From the NCBI GenBank assembly GCA_019828545.1, contig JACVRA010000053.1, positions 1 through 51,082 of the forward strand: 51,082 nt of DNA. The letters are read 5' to 3'. Positions 10,374-23,716 of this stretch are shown here, in pieces. The notes under the pieces were generated by a model, which searched no databases, was not told where the DNA came from, and saw only the letters and a list, made by a program, of their open reading frames with translations. This DNA is from Paracamarosporium sp. OC-R06-R3. Lineage: Eukaryota; Ascomycota; Dothideomycetes; Pleosporales; Didymosphaeriaceae. The position numbers were made by a program, and so were the translations under genes. How positions within the stretch are numbered: the stretch's first letter is position 1; every line of letters begins with the position of its first letter.

Positions 10374-12174
10374 CGTGGCCAGATTTTGGGTGCAAGTGCT
10401 ACGGTCTCGGTTGCCTTTGTTTGTAAGAAACTACAGTTGGAATGGGCGACGCCGAGACATGCAGGTAAGGCGGGGTGTTGTGTGCTGAAGAGGTAAGCGC
10501 CGGACCGACTGCCAATGTTGAGAAGTTTCAAATACGATTTTATCAACAGATGGTAAATGCTTGCACGCGCAAGAAGTATGAACTCCGGTCAGTGGCTGTG
10601 GTAGGGATGGAATAAGTTGAAGAGGCCACTTCTTCGTCGCTAATAAGGCTGCCGGGTGACTCCCGCAAGGCTGAACGGGTCGCAGCTGAGATCTGTTTAG
10701 ACGAGGCTGAACAAATCGCGTAATTACTACATGGTGGCTGGGGACGTACAGGGGTAGGGCGCGCACGGAACAGCAACTTCACAGGGAGGACCAGCAGAGT
10801 GAGCAGCCTTCATAATCTGACATCTACTGTAGACAGATTCGTAAAGCAGCTCTTAGATCCTGCACACTACTTTCCTGTTTACTGCACAATCCGCTACACA
10901 TTTTGCCTCGACATTATACATCATGAGATAACAGAATATCAGCAACAAATATATATTCTAAGAAGCATATTAGCGTGCGCAGTATATCTGGAATGTCTTT
11001 AAGTCACGCAAAGTTCTCTCTTTCCTCTTCGGCATCTCCATACTCGCTTGCACTACTCCAACCACACGAATTCAACACCATATTTTTCCAACTACACAAG
11101 CTACAACAATGGAGAACTATAAACCGATTCTATATCCTCCGCTCAAGCAGCAGTCTCAAGGAAATATTACCAACAGCACACGTACCCGCAAGCCATCCTC
11201 GGCACTTCCACACAGTAACTTAACACTCCACCCTACCACGCATGTAAAACAACCTCATCATCCACGAACCACATTCACTCCCAACTACGTCCTTGTTCTA
11301 ACTCACTCACAACCTTGTCACCATATCATATTCCCAACCCCTATTTCCTCCCCTGCATACATCCACAGCCCAAATTTGCTCAGCTCAGCCGCTACCTGCA
11401 TGAACCAATCCAGCCCAACGTCAGACACCACTCTACCCATTCCCACTCCCTCCCCATAACCGCATACAACCCGCCAACACCCTCATCCCCCATACGCCTA
11501 AACTACCGAATCTTCACCTCCAACCTACACGACAACCCCCAACCAAACACCAGCACCATCCGCCCTTCAAGATACCACAGCCACAGCCACAGCCGCGCAC
11601 ACACAAACACAGACACGCTACATCCCCTCCCCATCCCTCGTCCTCCGCCCTCGACCACTCCTTCTCTACCCAGTACCAAGTCCACCGCACCGCGTACACC
11701 GCACCAGCTATGCCTAGTACTAGAACCCCCCAGAACGATGCACCGCACAAGACACTACAACCTGTACAAACACGCAGTGCAAATACCACGATGACAATGC
11801 ATCCATCCATGTATCCATCTACACTACAAATCTAGACACAAGACATGTAACCACGTACACATACCACGACTCATTCACCCATGGACTGCACATCAACACC
11901 GCACCAGCACAGCACCACACACAAGCAGGATACAAAGTCTAATAATCGGTACATAAGCTCATGCGATCTAATCCATGCAAAACGCCACTTATGCCCAACC
12001 CATGCCAGCAGTACCTAAGTGCAACCCAACCGATGCAGTCTAAACGAGCGCTACGCGGAATCTCAAACGAACATGACATGACGCAGACGAATAAGAAAAG
12101 GGGGTATACCACACTCCAGTCCAACTCCACACCCACATACACGCCCACGTCTAACCATCTATGCGGCTTTGACC
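10374..12174. other. Gene-free A/C-rich, G-poor interval
   Basis: No gene supported over 1.8 kb. From about 11,000 the plus strand becomes strongly C/A-rich with very few G, with runs such as CACAGCCACAGCC around 11577-11600. The open frames here (for example 11315-11794) are low-complexity by-products of the skew. Part of it may be a long 3' UTR of the endopolyphosphatase, whose stop is at 12175, and part the promoter of the gene starting at 10373. Confidence 0.6.
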
Positions 12175-14504
12175 TTATAACTCGATGTTCTCCTCCTCCT
12201 TCACTTCAGTATCCGTATCCGTATCTTGCGCCGGTAAACCATCAGCAGCAACAACGCCCACCCCCCTGGGATCCAGCGTCCCCACAAACGCCCGCCGCAC
12301 AAACGTCAACCACGCTTTATTCTTATCCTTCTTCTTCCCCTTCTTCCCCTCTCCATTATACACGCCCCCTTCTCCCTCCTCGTCATAAACCCCCGCCTCC
12401 CACTCTTCTTCCCCCTTCACCCGATCACCCTTCCCAATCCTCCTCGCTAAATCTACAAAGCTCCTCACGGTGAGATCCTTCAACTCATACCTCTTATCAG
12501 TCTCGGTATCATATTCAACTTCGAATTTGAACTTCTTCGGGCGCGGCTTAAGATGCGGTTTCTTCCCCTGATGTTTCCCGTGCTTTCCTTCTTTCCAGCC
12601 CGCCGGGTTGATGTTTCCGTTTTCGTCGACGGACAGGCCGAAGATGGTGGGTGGGTGGTCGGTGTTTGGCGATTTCGTTTCGGTGTCAGCTTGCGAGACG
12701 AAATCGTTGTTGATATGCGTTAGGTTGGCAAAGTACTGCGTGTAGCTCGTAAACGTGAGCGTCTGCGGACTGTATGCGGGGCCGGGCGGCGTGCTTTTCG
12801 AGGGCGGCTTGGGAACCTTGAATTTGTACTTCTTCTGCTTCTTGAGGTTCTCTCTTTCGCTACCTTTGTGCTTTTTCCGGAGCACGCTGGAGGTATCCCG
12901 CGTGTACGTGTCGTCGTCGGCGAAGTCGTGGTCCATGACGAGCTTCTGGATGAGCGAGTTGCTGAAGGTTTCCTGGCTGGAGACAGGGGAGACGGTGAGG
13001 TGCTCGAGGCCCGTGGTGTTGTAGGAGAAGACGCGGATGGTGGGGAAGTAGTTGGGCACGACGGAGGGCGCGACGAGGGACACGCTGTAGCGTTCTGCGT
13101 ACTCGCCGCCGATTTTGTCGAGGAAGGACTTCTTCTCTCTGTCTTTTTGTTTCTTGTGAGATCTGGAGAAGACGGAAAGAGTCTTATGCCATAGTGACTC
13201 TTCGTTTTCCTCGTCCAGGTATTCTGCGATTGATTGTCCTTTCTTCTTTTTCGACGGAGGTGAAGGAATTTTCGACCACCACGACCTCAGATCGATCAAA
13301 TAGTCGGACGCAGACGCCACAGTGACTTCTCCGTCCAAGTACAGTCCACCTCCTTGCACTTTAGCCTTCGCTTTGCTGTTGCTGGGCGCCATGAGTCCGT
13401 CCTTGGCACCCTTATTGATGTGGTGGAAATCTTGCAGCATAAAGTGGTCGATATTCATGTGTCCAAAGAGCGATCCAACAATCACGTCTCGGTACTGGCG
13501 CTCCCAAAGCGCATATTTCTGCCAGCAAGTCTCGTCCCAGCTCTCCTTGCTGTTGACGCGGGCAGGTGGAACGTGGCCGATCAGAATGGCGGACATGCCA
13601 CGGTCCCGCATGATCTGGAGCTGGATGCGCAGCCATTCGAACTGGTCGTACCCAGGCTCTTTCTTCTTTGCGCATCCGTCGACGCCGGAGTTGGAGGTGA
13701 AGAAGTACCTACGCTTATCAGCACCCCTGCCATTTGCTATCTGGATTGTACTCACAATGTGTTCAAACTCACCACAGCCAGCTTCCCCGGAATGACCTCG
13801 ACCGAGAACCACCCACCCTGTTGGAACTGATGTCTCTGCGCCTCTGGGATAAATCCTCGCCAAATATCCAGGTACCTCATGGTCCACTTGTTCGGGCCCC
13901 CCAGCAGGATATTGTGCGGCATAATGTCATTGTTCCCAAACGTCGGCACAACGGGTATTTTGAAAGCCTTTGTGGGGTCCTCGGGGTTGTGACCGTTGCC
14001 AAAGACCTCGGTCAGCTTCTGCACCATGAATTCATTCTGCGAAACAATCTCATTTTGCGTGCGCGGCAGTTTCTCGTCGTTGTCGTGCCGCGCAGAGTCG
14101 CCCGTCCACACAACGAAATCTATATCGTCGGCCACATTGTGCTTTATCCAGTCCATGGTCGCGTTGACAAGAGATATGGGCGAGTCGCATGCCGACGTTT
14201 CGGCGCCGTAGTAGCCTGCAGGGCCATTTTTGCGGTGGCATGCAGCGTTCTCCCTGGTGCTCGAGTACGTCTTGTAGTAGGGATCGGGATGGAAGTCTGC
14301 AGCAGGATAATTAGAAGAGCCGTGGCAGTACGAGTACGAGCAGCGGGGCTCACCAGTAATGTGGAGGAAGCGTCCCCTCAGCGGGCGGCTCTTGCCAGAT
14401 TCTGCGATTGGAGCTGCACCTAGCTGCGTCTGCAACCGTGTGTCCAGCCCACTGGAACAGGGCACCAGCAGCGCGACAAGGAGCACGTCCAGCAGCCGCA
14501 ACAT
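12175..14504 (-). CDS. PPN1: Vacuolar endopolyphosphatase
   Basis: Exons 14504-14354, 14296-13756 and 13708-12175 (introns 57 and 47 bp) give 741 residues. The start is the Met before a hydrophobic signal-anchor (LRLLDVLLVALLV, residues 2-14); an in-frame extension upstream lacks such a segment. The calcineurin-type phosphoesterase motifs occur in order: DFHPD from residue 51, GDSARHD, GNND, GHVPP and GHMNIDHF. They supply the metal ligands. Ppn1-type enzymes cut long inorganic polyphosphate chains in the vacuole lumen, reached as a type II membrane protein. The long C-terminal part, with Lys-rich and acidic low-complexity stretches, is usual in filamentous fungal homologues. The gene lies tail-to-tail with nothing nearby and 1.1 kb from the end of CHD1, transcribed in the same direction. 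Confidence 0.92.
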
Positions 14505-15624
14505 GATTTTCTGGCTGCTATCGTGCGATTTGAGGCATGCGAAGAGGATGTTAGCATCGAGCACTGTGATGGCTCGGCTGCTTCCTCCAGTGGCTGCACT
14601 TGCGCAACAGTCGCTCCTGCCTGTGCACAGACAACGTGAACCAAGAGTGCCAGGGGATTGGTGCGTCATAAGGCCCACCCACGCGCCGCCGCCTTCCCCG
14701 GTTGGCGCATCACACTCCACCAAGCCAGCTCAGCCGGGTGTTCTCGCACGAGCAAAACCACAACCCACGCGCTCAATTCACTTGACCCAGACGAAACACA
14801 CCTCCTCTCTCTCTCCCCCTAAAAAAAAAGGAAGAAGAAGAAAAAATCATCGTGGCACGCGAGCCCACCGCCTCACCCAGACCGGCCTGCAAACGGGTCA
14901 CCAGCAGTGGGTCTCGAAAATGGCTTTCTTTCTGTTAGGCTACCATACATCGAGACGAGACAAGACTGCCGATTCCCACTGCGGCGAAAGGGCCGAATAA
15001 CCGCACACGGGAAAGCTATTCAATGTTGGGCGGAATTACTTATACTTTGTGAATACGTGATGTTATGTTGATTGTGGCACTGCATGCAACTGACCAGAAT
15101 GCCCATTTCATCTAGCAACATCTGCGGGCTATCTACTAGGTGTCCGTAACAATGTTGGTGTGGGCTATATGCGATCGACGAGGGCAGCGCCGAAGCCTGC
15201 AGACAAGATGATATGATGCCACTGCGACGATGCGAACCTGCATCTCGCCCGAACAAACATGATGCAAAACTAAACCAATTCGTCCTTGGAAAACTCCCCA
15301 CCCGTAAATGCTAAACAATCAAACGAACCCGTCCCACTGGTTTTATGCCGTCCTTTGTGACGCCCAAATATGACATGACCCATATGTCGAACTGTGCCGA
15401 GTGCCCGAGCTAAAGCTGGCTGGCTTCGTGTGTATGCAGAAAGGAAGTAGAGCAAAAGCAAAATGTACCTGCGCCAACAATGTTCAATCGTCCAACGCCT
15501 TCGCTATGCCGTAAAATGTTCGTCATCGACGCGCTCCACACCCTCCTCTAGTCCGCTTGCTGCTTGTGTCGATGCGAAAGAATATGAAGTATGTGCTGTA
15601 CAATATCCCCCTCAAACATCAGCT
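14505..15624. other. Intergenic: PPN1 promoter side and CHD1 3' flank
   Basis: No gene supported. A pyrimidine tract followed by an A9 run (about 14801-14829, CTCTCTCTCTCCCCCT then AAAAAAAAA) lies 300 bp upstream of the endopolyphosphatase start, a plausible poly(dA:dT)-type promoter element. The remainder is unremarkable. Confidence 0.5.
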
Positions 15625-18600
15625 TCAAGTCCCGTTGGCTTGGCCGTTGGCCTGCCCTTTCTCAGCGGCGCTCTGCTGCTTGACGCCCGACTCGGAAGAT
15701 ACCATCCGTTTATACATTTTCTGGACATTTTCCACCGTCGCATCGGGGCGCGGCCAATAATTGCTCACAGTGTATTTCCTAATGCCGCAGTTAGTACCTT
15801 CTCCAAGCGTTCCTCATGGAACCCACTCACCAGAGTTCATCCCCACGCGCCGGGTTGGTCCGCATGTGAGTGTTGATATGATTGCCAACAGCAATAAGCT
15901 CTTTCTTCAGAACCTTAACCAGCTTCTCCTTGTCCGGAATGTTCTTGTTCGTTGCCTTCTTCAGGCGGCCGAGGTTATCGTGCACCTGTTTCAAAGCCCT
16001 CTCCATATCTGGATCAGTCTTCCTCTCCTTGATCTTGTGAGAAGGTGAGTCAGCACTGCGCGGTTGACCGTTGAGACCATTGGCATGGCCGTGCGAAGGG
16101 TGACGCTCTTCTGGATGCCGAGGCCGTCCGTCCGAATGTCGGGGGCGATCTTCCTTTGGACGCGACCGATCAACGTCGCCACTAATCTTGCGACGTATCT
16201 CAGGTGTACCGGAATGCTGCGGACGTCGGTCGATGTTCCCACGATCGTTGCGGTGTTCTTTGCGGACGCTCTCAGAAGGCCGATATTGATCACTCTGGCG
16301 ATGCCTATGGTCTGGAGTCGCTTTCTCACGCTGACGGCTTTCGGGTCGTTCAGAATGACGGTTTTCGCTGATGCTAACGCGATGGGGTGGCTTCTCGGAT
16401 TCGCGAGAGATGCCCTTGCGCGATTGACCGGGCGGAGCGGGACTAGCCGAGACGCTGGATGTCTTGTCTATACGACGCGTAGCATTCAAGTGCTTCTTGT
16501 TGTTGCGATGGTGGTTCTCCATGAGACGCTTTGCGTTGGGATCGGCACCAGCTTTGTCTTTCAGGACAGTGAGCAGGTAGTTCGCGCGGCGTACGAGATG
16601 GACCGCGCCAGGAGACTTGGCGTTCTTCTCCTCCTTCTTGCTCCGCTCCTCTTTCTTGTCCACACGGTTCTCCTCTAGGAAGAACTTCTCCTTCAAGCCG
16701 AGGTCTGGATCATCACGAATAGGCACCCACGCGCCGTATCCGTGGCGGTTGATGCCAATCATGAGCATGCCGTCTTCTCTAGCACCCCAAGGACAAGAGT
16801 AGCTGGCTGGCTTGATAGCATCGGGGATCCGGAAGTTGCGCCAATCCGAACCGTTGGCAATGGCTTCTTTGAGAACACGCATTTCGACAGGGCGGTCCAG
16901 GATGGTTTCAGCGTTGATTTTCTTGACACCCTCGTGGTCAAACAGCACAGCCTTCTTGTCCTTCTTGGTGAGCTGCTTGCTTTCGCCCTCCTTCTTGACG
17001 TCACCCCGTTGCTTCTCGATCTCTTCCTTGGCGCGGACAATGACCTGCTCAAGGGCGGCTTTGACGACGTCTATGTCGCGTCCAACTAGCCTTGCGTCGC
17101 GCAGCATTTCCTCGCCGCGCTCGTCGAAAGAGCCATAGCGATAACACGCATGAACGAGTTTGCGGATCTCGTTGGTGACCATTGGGCGCTTTGGATCACT
17201 ATTGGGGCCCTCATCCTCGGATTGGTCGTCGCTTCCAGGCATAACCTCTCTTGCACGTCTCTTAGCGGCTCGCTGCTCACGCTCACCGGAGGTAGCATGT
17301 GCCTTGCGCTTCCTCGGCGCGCTCTCTTCAAGCAGCTTCCTCGTTTCCTCTTCTTCCTTGCGCTGCTGAATCTCGGCCTTCACAACATCAAGCTCATCCT
17401 TCGGGATGATGTCGTCCCATTCCAAGTCGATCTTGACGTCGGTGTATTCGAAGGCTTTCAGGAACTCTTCGCCACCATCGGATGTCAGGCCTCCCACTTG
17501 CTCCGTCTTGTGTTCTTCTGCGTTCTCGAGCAAAGCGTCGATATCAAGCTCTTCAAGCTTCTTCTGGTTGCCTGACTGCTCAAACATCTTCTGGCCACGA
17601 CGCTTGAGAATGTTGTTGATGTCGTCAGCAGAGTTAGGCTCTCCCGCTGCACGACTCATCTTATCGTTAAGCTCCTTCTGCTGACGATCCGTAACACCAC
17701 GTTGGATTGTGATGAACTCGAGCATACGCTTGTTACGAGCACGTTCCAAGATTTCCTCCTCAATTGTGTCCTTGGATACTAGACGGTAAACAGTGACAGG
17801 CTTCTGTTGTCCAATACGGTGAGCTCGAGCCATAGCTTGTAGATCTGCCTGGGGATTCCAGTCAGAGTCGAAGAGCACCACGGTGTCAGCCGTCATCAAA
17901 TTGATACCGAGACCGCCAGCACGAGTGGACAAAAGGAAACAGTAGTCCTCGCTGCCAGGAGCATTGAAGTGGTCAATGGCAATCTTACGGTCGCTCGAAG
18001 GAACCGTGCCGTCAAGTCGCTGGAATTGGTAGTTTCTCAATCGCATGTAGTCGGTGAGAATATCCAACATGTGCACCATCTGACTGAAAATGAGCACTCG
18101 ATGGCCATCAGCTTTCAGTTTTGTTAACAAGCGATCGAGAAGCATCATCTTCCCGCTGGTAGTGACGATGGTTTTGAGGGTCTCATCTTTTGAGGCGTTG
18201 TCTTTCAAGAACTTGGCTTCAGCGTTGGGGAAAAGCAGAGCGTGGTTGCTAGCCTTCTTCAACTCCATGACAATGTTGAGCAGAGACTGCTTCTGGCCTT
18301 GACCGCCCTCATTAAGAGCCTCGTAGTTACGAGTGAGAATGTTCTTGTAGTACTCCAGCTGAATATCAGACAGTTCAACTCTCAGAATCTTTTCCGACTT
18401 GGGCGGCAGGTCGTTCTCGACCTTCTCTTTAGTTCGTCGGATCATGTAAGGTTGGATAGCAGCACTGAGCTCCGCAAGTTTGACGCTGGCATCTTCAGAC
18501 GCAAGGTCCACGTTCTCATCGAAAGTGACTTTGCCGGGCATTAAGAAGTCCATCAATGCCGACAGCTCGCCCAGAGTGTTCTGGATCGGAGTGCCCGTAA

Positions 18601-20706
18601 TAAGCAGACGGCTAGGCGCGGAAAATTGGAGTAGCTTCTCGTAAAGCTGAGACTCACGATTCTTCAGACGATGGGCCTCGTCAACGGCGAGGAACTGCCA
18701 TTTGATTTGCGAGAGGAACTGCCAGTCGAGAAGGACATACTCGTAGGTGGTGACTAGCACGTTGAACTTAACTTTTCTCGGATTGCCGTCAACTAGAAGT
18801 TCATAGTCTTGAATGATTCTTCGGGCTTCGCTTCCACCTGTATAGATGACGTAGTTGATATCTGGAGTCCAGTTGTTGAACGTATCGGCCCAGGCTGGCA
18901 TTGTTGACAAGGGGACGACGCAAAGGAACGGCCCTTGCTGTCGTCGATCATGCTTAAGCCAGTTCATGAATGACACGGTTTGAACAGTTTTGCCCAGTCC
19001 CATCTCATCGGCTAAGATGACATTTGTACCTCTAACCCAATTGTGCGCAAGGAAATTGAGACCGTGAAGTTGGAACGATCGTAGTTTGCCGTATTTGATG
19101 TACTCCGGCTGCTCCTCTAAAGGCTTGTATTTCCTCCGGGTCTGTAGGCTGGTCTCCCTCGGGTCAGAGACAGGTCGGTTGGTTTGACGATCAAGGAAGC
19201 GATCGATTTCGCCCTGTGCGAGATCGCTTACAAGGGAGGCCACTTCCCAAGTAGAATTGTCGTAGCTCAAACCCTTCCCTGCACAAGGGTTAGGTAATCT
19301 CAAAAGGGGTAAGGCTGTTTGCACTTACACTTGACATAGTACTCCGTCTCTTCGTCGCCTTCGCGCGATCCTATGACGCGCTCTACGACATGGAAATCAA
19401 GCAAGCTCTCGCGTTGAGCTTCGCGCGAGACCATGTGCTGTTCGAACTCTTCGGGATCGATCTTCTTCCGGGAGTGAATGTGCATGTCAGTCATTACAGG
19501 GCCTTTGAAGTAGTTGTCCAACTTCCGCCAGCCTTTGCACGAGGCGATCATACTGTGCTCTTCCCAGGTGGAGTGGTAGTGGGCTTTGTCCTGCCATTTG
19601 ATCTGTAACGCCTGTTAGTACGGTCAAAGGTTCCGTGGTGGGCAACTGACCAAATACTCGAAGTCCTTTTTCTGGACGGAGTAGGGATCCAATTCTACTA
19701 AAGTGTCAGCACCAAAGCTATCATAAGATCCAACGCTTCGTACCTATATCAGGTTTCGGCCGATGATCTAATACTTTGTCGATGGCGGGACCTGTATCTT
19801 CGGCAGTGGTAGCCCAATAATTGGGTGTCATATCGTCTTCCTCTTCCTCGAAAGAGTCCTCCCCATCCTCATTGTAGTTGGTCACAGCCTTTGTGCGCCG
19901 CTGCGAGAATCGGACCTCCGCTTGTGAAGGCGGCAGTTGGCCCTCTGCCACGAGCTGCCGACGGTGTCGCTCCTTCTTGCTTGGGACGTTCCGGCGGGCC
20001 CCGACAAAGCCATCGGATTCATCGGAATCGGTATTGGGAGAGCGATAGACAGGCGTGGGTTGATTGGAGGCTATCGGAAGAGGTCAGCTGTGATGGAATT
20101 CAGATGGTGGGGTGTGTTAAAGTACCTTTGCGTGAGGTGGTTTTTTGGCGTTTACGCGGCACATCAGAATCAGAGCCATCATCTTCGTCGCTGCTATCGA
20201 CCTATAGCAAGTTAGAAAGAGATGTAGAACCAAGGAAGGGTACCAACAATGCGGCGGGTTGGACGTGCTCGGCCCTAGGCTACGGTTAGCTGGAAGCTGT
20301 GATGCGGATGGAGGTTGCGTACGCTACGACGCAGGCCATAGAGCTCTGGGTTTGTAGAGAAATCATCCTCGACACTGGCCTTGCGCTTGCTGGGTCGGCT
20401 CGAGCCTTGCGATGTGGAGCTGCGGGCGCGGCGTCGCTCCTCTTCCGGCGGCGGGCTATCCGAGCCAAAATCGCTGTCTGCCTCGCCCTCTGCGTCCTCG
20501 GAAGACTCTGCATCAACCTCCATCTGTTCGTCTTCGTACTCCTCTCCGTCAGCGTCGGCATCTTCGTCTTCGTCCGACGATGCGGCGACGGCCTCTTGGG
20601 TCTCGGAGAGTGCATCCTCGCTAGGCGGTGTAGGAGCGGACGGCATAACGCCATTTAACGCGACCGACGAGGAGTGACCATTCGTGAAGGGGGCCATATC
20701 GGCCAT
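15625..20706 (-). CDS. CHD1: CHD1-type chromodomain helicase, chromatin remodeler
   Basis: Eight exons: 20706-20323, about 20274-20248, 20201-20126, 20070-19744, about 19694-19651, 19602-19329, 19278-15831 and 15778-15625; 1,577 residues in frame. An acidic N-terminus is followed by two chromodomains (IKWQDKAHYHSTWEE; YYVKWKGLSYDNSTWE), the Snf2 ATPase (DEMGLGKT motif I, DEAH motif II, ARAHRIGQ motif VI), a SANT/SLIDE-type DNA-binding region and the C-terminal CHD1 helical domain that ends LWKYTVSNYWPRPDA. The last exon was found because a strong GTGAGT donor overlaps an apparent stop at 15827. CHD1 spaces nucleosomes over transcribed genes; chromodomains bind methylated H3K4 in some species. 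Two small upstream exons have more than one workable splice choice. The gene is divergent from RLI1. Confidence 0.93.
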
Positions 20707-21633
20707 ATTGGAGGGTACGACAATGGACGCGGCTGGATGGATGGTCAGCGTGACAATTCAACGAGGATGCATCGGGAGAAGGAGCCCATGGACGCGTTCT
20801 GTAGAGCAGAGTTACGCGACTCTAAACAAGCAACAATCGAGGGGAAACATGAAGCAAATCGCGAGCAATCCGGGTTCGATGAAGGGGGGGTCGCGGCTGA
20901 TGGAAATGTGCGCGCAAGGCAACGTGCGGCTTCGGACGAGGCTCGATGGCCCGGACGAGCTATTGACGGGCGAGGCGATGTCGAGCAGAGCGCGGAGGAC
21001 TAGAAAGATGCGGGATCGAATAGGTGCGGGCGGTTCGTAGATGGGGGAGGGCGGCGCGAGATGGACATGTGCAGATGCGAGAGATTGAGGCGAGACGGCG
21101 GGCTCGCAAAAGCGCAAACTGGGGTGCGCACGCGGGAGAGAAAGACTTACCGTCCATGGTAGTACCCTAGTCAGGGTGTTCCTGCTCCGTGTCGGAGAGT
21201 CGTGGTGGTGGGCGGGCACAAGTAGGTATCTACTTGTGGGAAGATGTGTGGTGGTCAGGGCCCACTGGCTCAGCACAGAAAGCCGCAGGCCCTCCAGATC
21301 CCGGGCCGGTGCACGTGACGGCCGCCTCCAGCACGAGCCTCGAGCACGCGAGCCAATCACCGCGGCGCCTACTGCGATTACCGTCCCTTGTGTGAACGTG
21401 TGAACGTCTTCGAATTCCCTCTTCTCCTGCCGCGCAACTCGTTCATACGCTGGATCCGGGCAGTGTCTTGGTGCGTCAATCCGGGGCGCGCACTCTCTCT
21501 GCGGCCATACTCACGCTGAAGCGTCGCAGGCACCCACAAGCCACTTTGAAATTCACAGCGTGCCCCGCCATCCACGTCGCTCTCTGCACCGCGGTAACCT
21601 CGACGCCCCCATCCTGCTGCTACAACCGCAACC
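20707..21633. promoter_or_regulatory. Bidirectional CHD1/RLI1 intergenic promoter region
   Basis: 927 bp between the divergent start codons of CHD1 and RLI1. GC-rich near the CHD1 side. It must contain both promoters; no individual element is assigned. Several short frames here are not conserved-looking and were left out. Confidence 0.6.
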
Positions 21634-23716
21634 ATGACGGACAAGCTCACACGGTACGTTCCCGCCGCTGCTGGCTTTGCTGCTCTTTGCTGTTCTTTGC
21701 TGACTTGCCCTAGTATTGCGATTGTCAGCAACGACAAGGCAAGTGCTGCCCCGCAGTCGGGTTCGAAATTTCTCTAACGTGAAGTGTGCGCGAACAGTGC
21801 AAGCCAAAGGTCAGCCCGCACCCTCAAAAGCCCGGCAGCGTAGGCTAACGGAGACGCAGAAATGCCGCCAAGAATGCAAGAAGTCCTGCCCCGTCGTGCG
21901 CACCGGCAAGCTGTGCATCGAAGTCGACTCCAACTCGAAAATCGCCTTCATCTCCGAGCGCCTGTGCATAGGATGCGGTATCTGCCCTAAGAAGTGCCCC
22001 TTCGATGCCATCAACATCATCAACTTGCCCACCAACCTCGAGACCCAAGTCACGCACCGATACTCGGCGAACAGCTTCAAGCTGCACAGGCTGCCTATGC
22101 CCCGTCCGGGCCAGGTGCTGGGATTGGTCGGTACAAACGGTATTGGAAAGAGCACGGCATTGAAGATCCTCAGCGGCAAGCTCAAGCCTAACCTTGGCCG
22201 CTACGATAACCCGCCTGACTGGGAAGAGATCTTGAAGTACTTCCGTGGTTCGGAACTGCAGAGTAAGACCGCAAACATGCGCCACGCGGATCACGGACTG
22301 ACTTGGTACAGACTACTTCACGAAGGTTTTGGAGGACGATCTCAAGGCTGTTGTCAAGCCTCAGTATGTCGACCAGATCCCGAAGGCGATCAGGGGACCC
22401 GACAAATCGGTCGGCAAGCTCATCGAGAGCCGCTCCCAGATGGACAACCTTGAGGAGATCACAGAGGTTCTTGGTGAGTCAGAAAGGTCTCGGTGGACGT
22501 TCGTCCTAACTAAGACAACACAGAACTGAAGCACGTATACGAGCGTGACGTGACTCTGCTATCCGGTGGAGAGCTGCAGCGTTTCGCCATCGGCACTGTC
22601 TGCGTCCAGAAGGCCGATGTGTACATGTTCGACGAGCCATCTTCCTTCCTCGATGTGAAGCAGCGTCTTGCCGCCGCTCGTATGATCCGCAGCCTGCTCC
22701 GCCCCGACGACTATGTCATCGTCGTAGAGCACGATTTGTCCGTCTTAGACTACCTTTCCGACTTCATCTGCGTCCTTTACGGAAAGCCTGCTGTCTACGG
22801 TGTCGTCACCCTTCCTGCCTCCGTCCGAGAAGGTATCAACATCTTCCTCGACGGTAACATCCCCACCGAGAACTTGCGTTTCCGAGAGGAGTCTCTGCAG
22901 TTCCGCATCGGCGAGGCTGGCGAGGAGTTCCTCCAGGATAAGTCCAACGCCTACGGCTACCCCAAGATGTCCAAGACGTTGGGTGACTTCCAGCTGAACA
23001 TCGAAGCGGGCCAGTTCACCGACTCTGAAATCATCGTCATGATGGGTGAGAACGGTACTGGAAAGACGACCTTCTGTAAGATGCTTGCCGGTGCCCTGCA
23101 GCCCGACAACGGCAAGAAGGTGCCCCCCATGAACATCAGCATGAAGCCCCAGAAGATCACGCCCAAGTTCACCGGCACCGTCCGCCAGCTCTTCTTCAAG
23201 AAGATCAAGGCCGCCTTCCTGAGCCCGCAGTTCCAGACCGACGTCTACAAGCCCCTCAAGATGGACGACTTCATCGACCAGGAAGTGCAGAACCTCTCCG
23301 GTGGTGAATTGCAGCGTGTAGCCATCGTCCTGGCGCTCGGCATTCCCGCTGACATCTACCTTATTGACGAGCCGTCGGCGTACCTCGACTCCGAACAGCG
23401 TATTGTCGCCGCGCGCGTCATCAAGCGCTTCATCATGCACGCAAAGAAAACGGCCTTCGTCGTCGAGCACGACTTCATCATGGCGACGTACCTCGCCGAC
23501 CGCGTCATCGTCTTCGACGGTCAGCCCGCCGTCAAGTCGCGCGCCAACACCCCCGAGTCCCTCCTCACCGGCTGCAACAAGTTCCTCAAGAACCTCGACG
23601 TCACGTTCCGCCGCGACCCCAACTCGTACCGCCCCCGTATCAACAAGTACAACTCCCAGCTCGACCAGGAGCAGAAGCTCAACGGCAATTACTTCTTCCT
23701 GGAAGACGAGGCTTGA
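21634..23716 (+). CDS. RLI1: ABCE1-type ribosome recycling ATPase
   Basis: Exons 21634-21653, 21714-21738, 21798-21809, 21860-22262, 22312-22473 and 22524-23716 give 604 residues, normal for the family. The N-terminal iron-sulfur domain carries Cys16, 21, 25, 29, 55, 58, 61 and 65. Both ATPase domains show Walker A ([18 protein letters not shown]), the LSGGELQR signature and Walker B ([16 protein letters not shown]). The protein splits post-termination 80S ribosomes with eRF1 and acts in initiation; it is essential in eukaryotes. The third exon is only 12 nt (C-K-P-K), and the intron before it (21739-21797) starts with GC rather than GT. The model is supported because the joined N-terminus restores the universal Cys spacing. 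Directly after the stop a coding-like stretch in another frame follows (see findings). Confidence 0.97.

Noticed and set aside
11109..12473. Several plus-strand Pro/His/Thr-rich frames
   Set aside because: By-products of the A/C-rich skew; low complexity, mutually overlapping, and the last one is antisense to the endopolyphosphatase.
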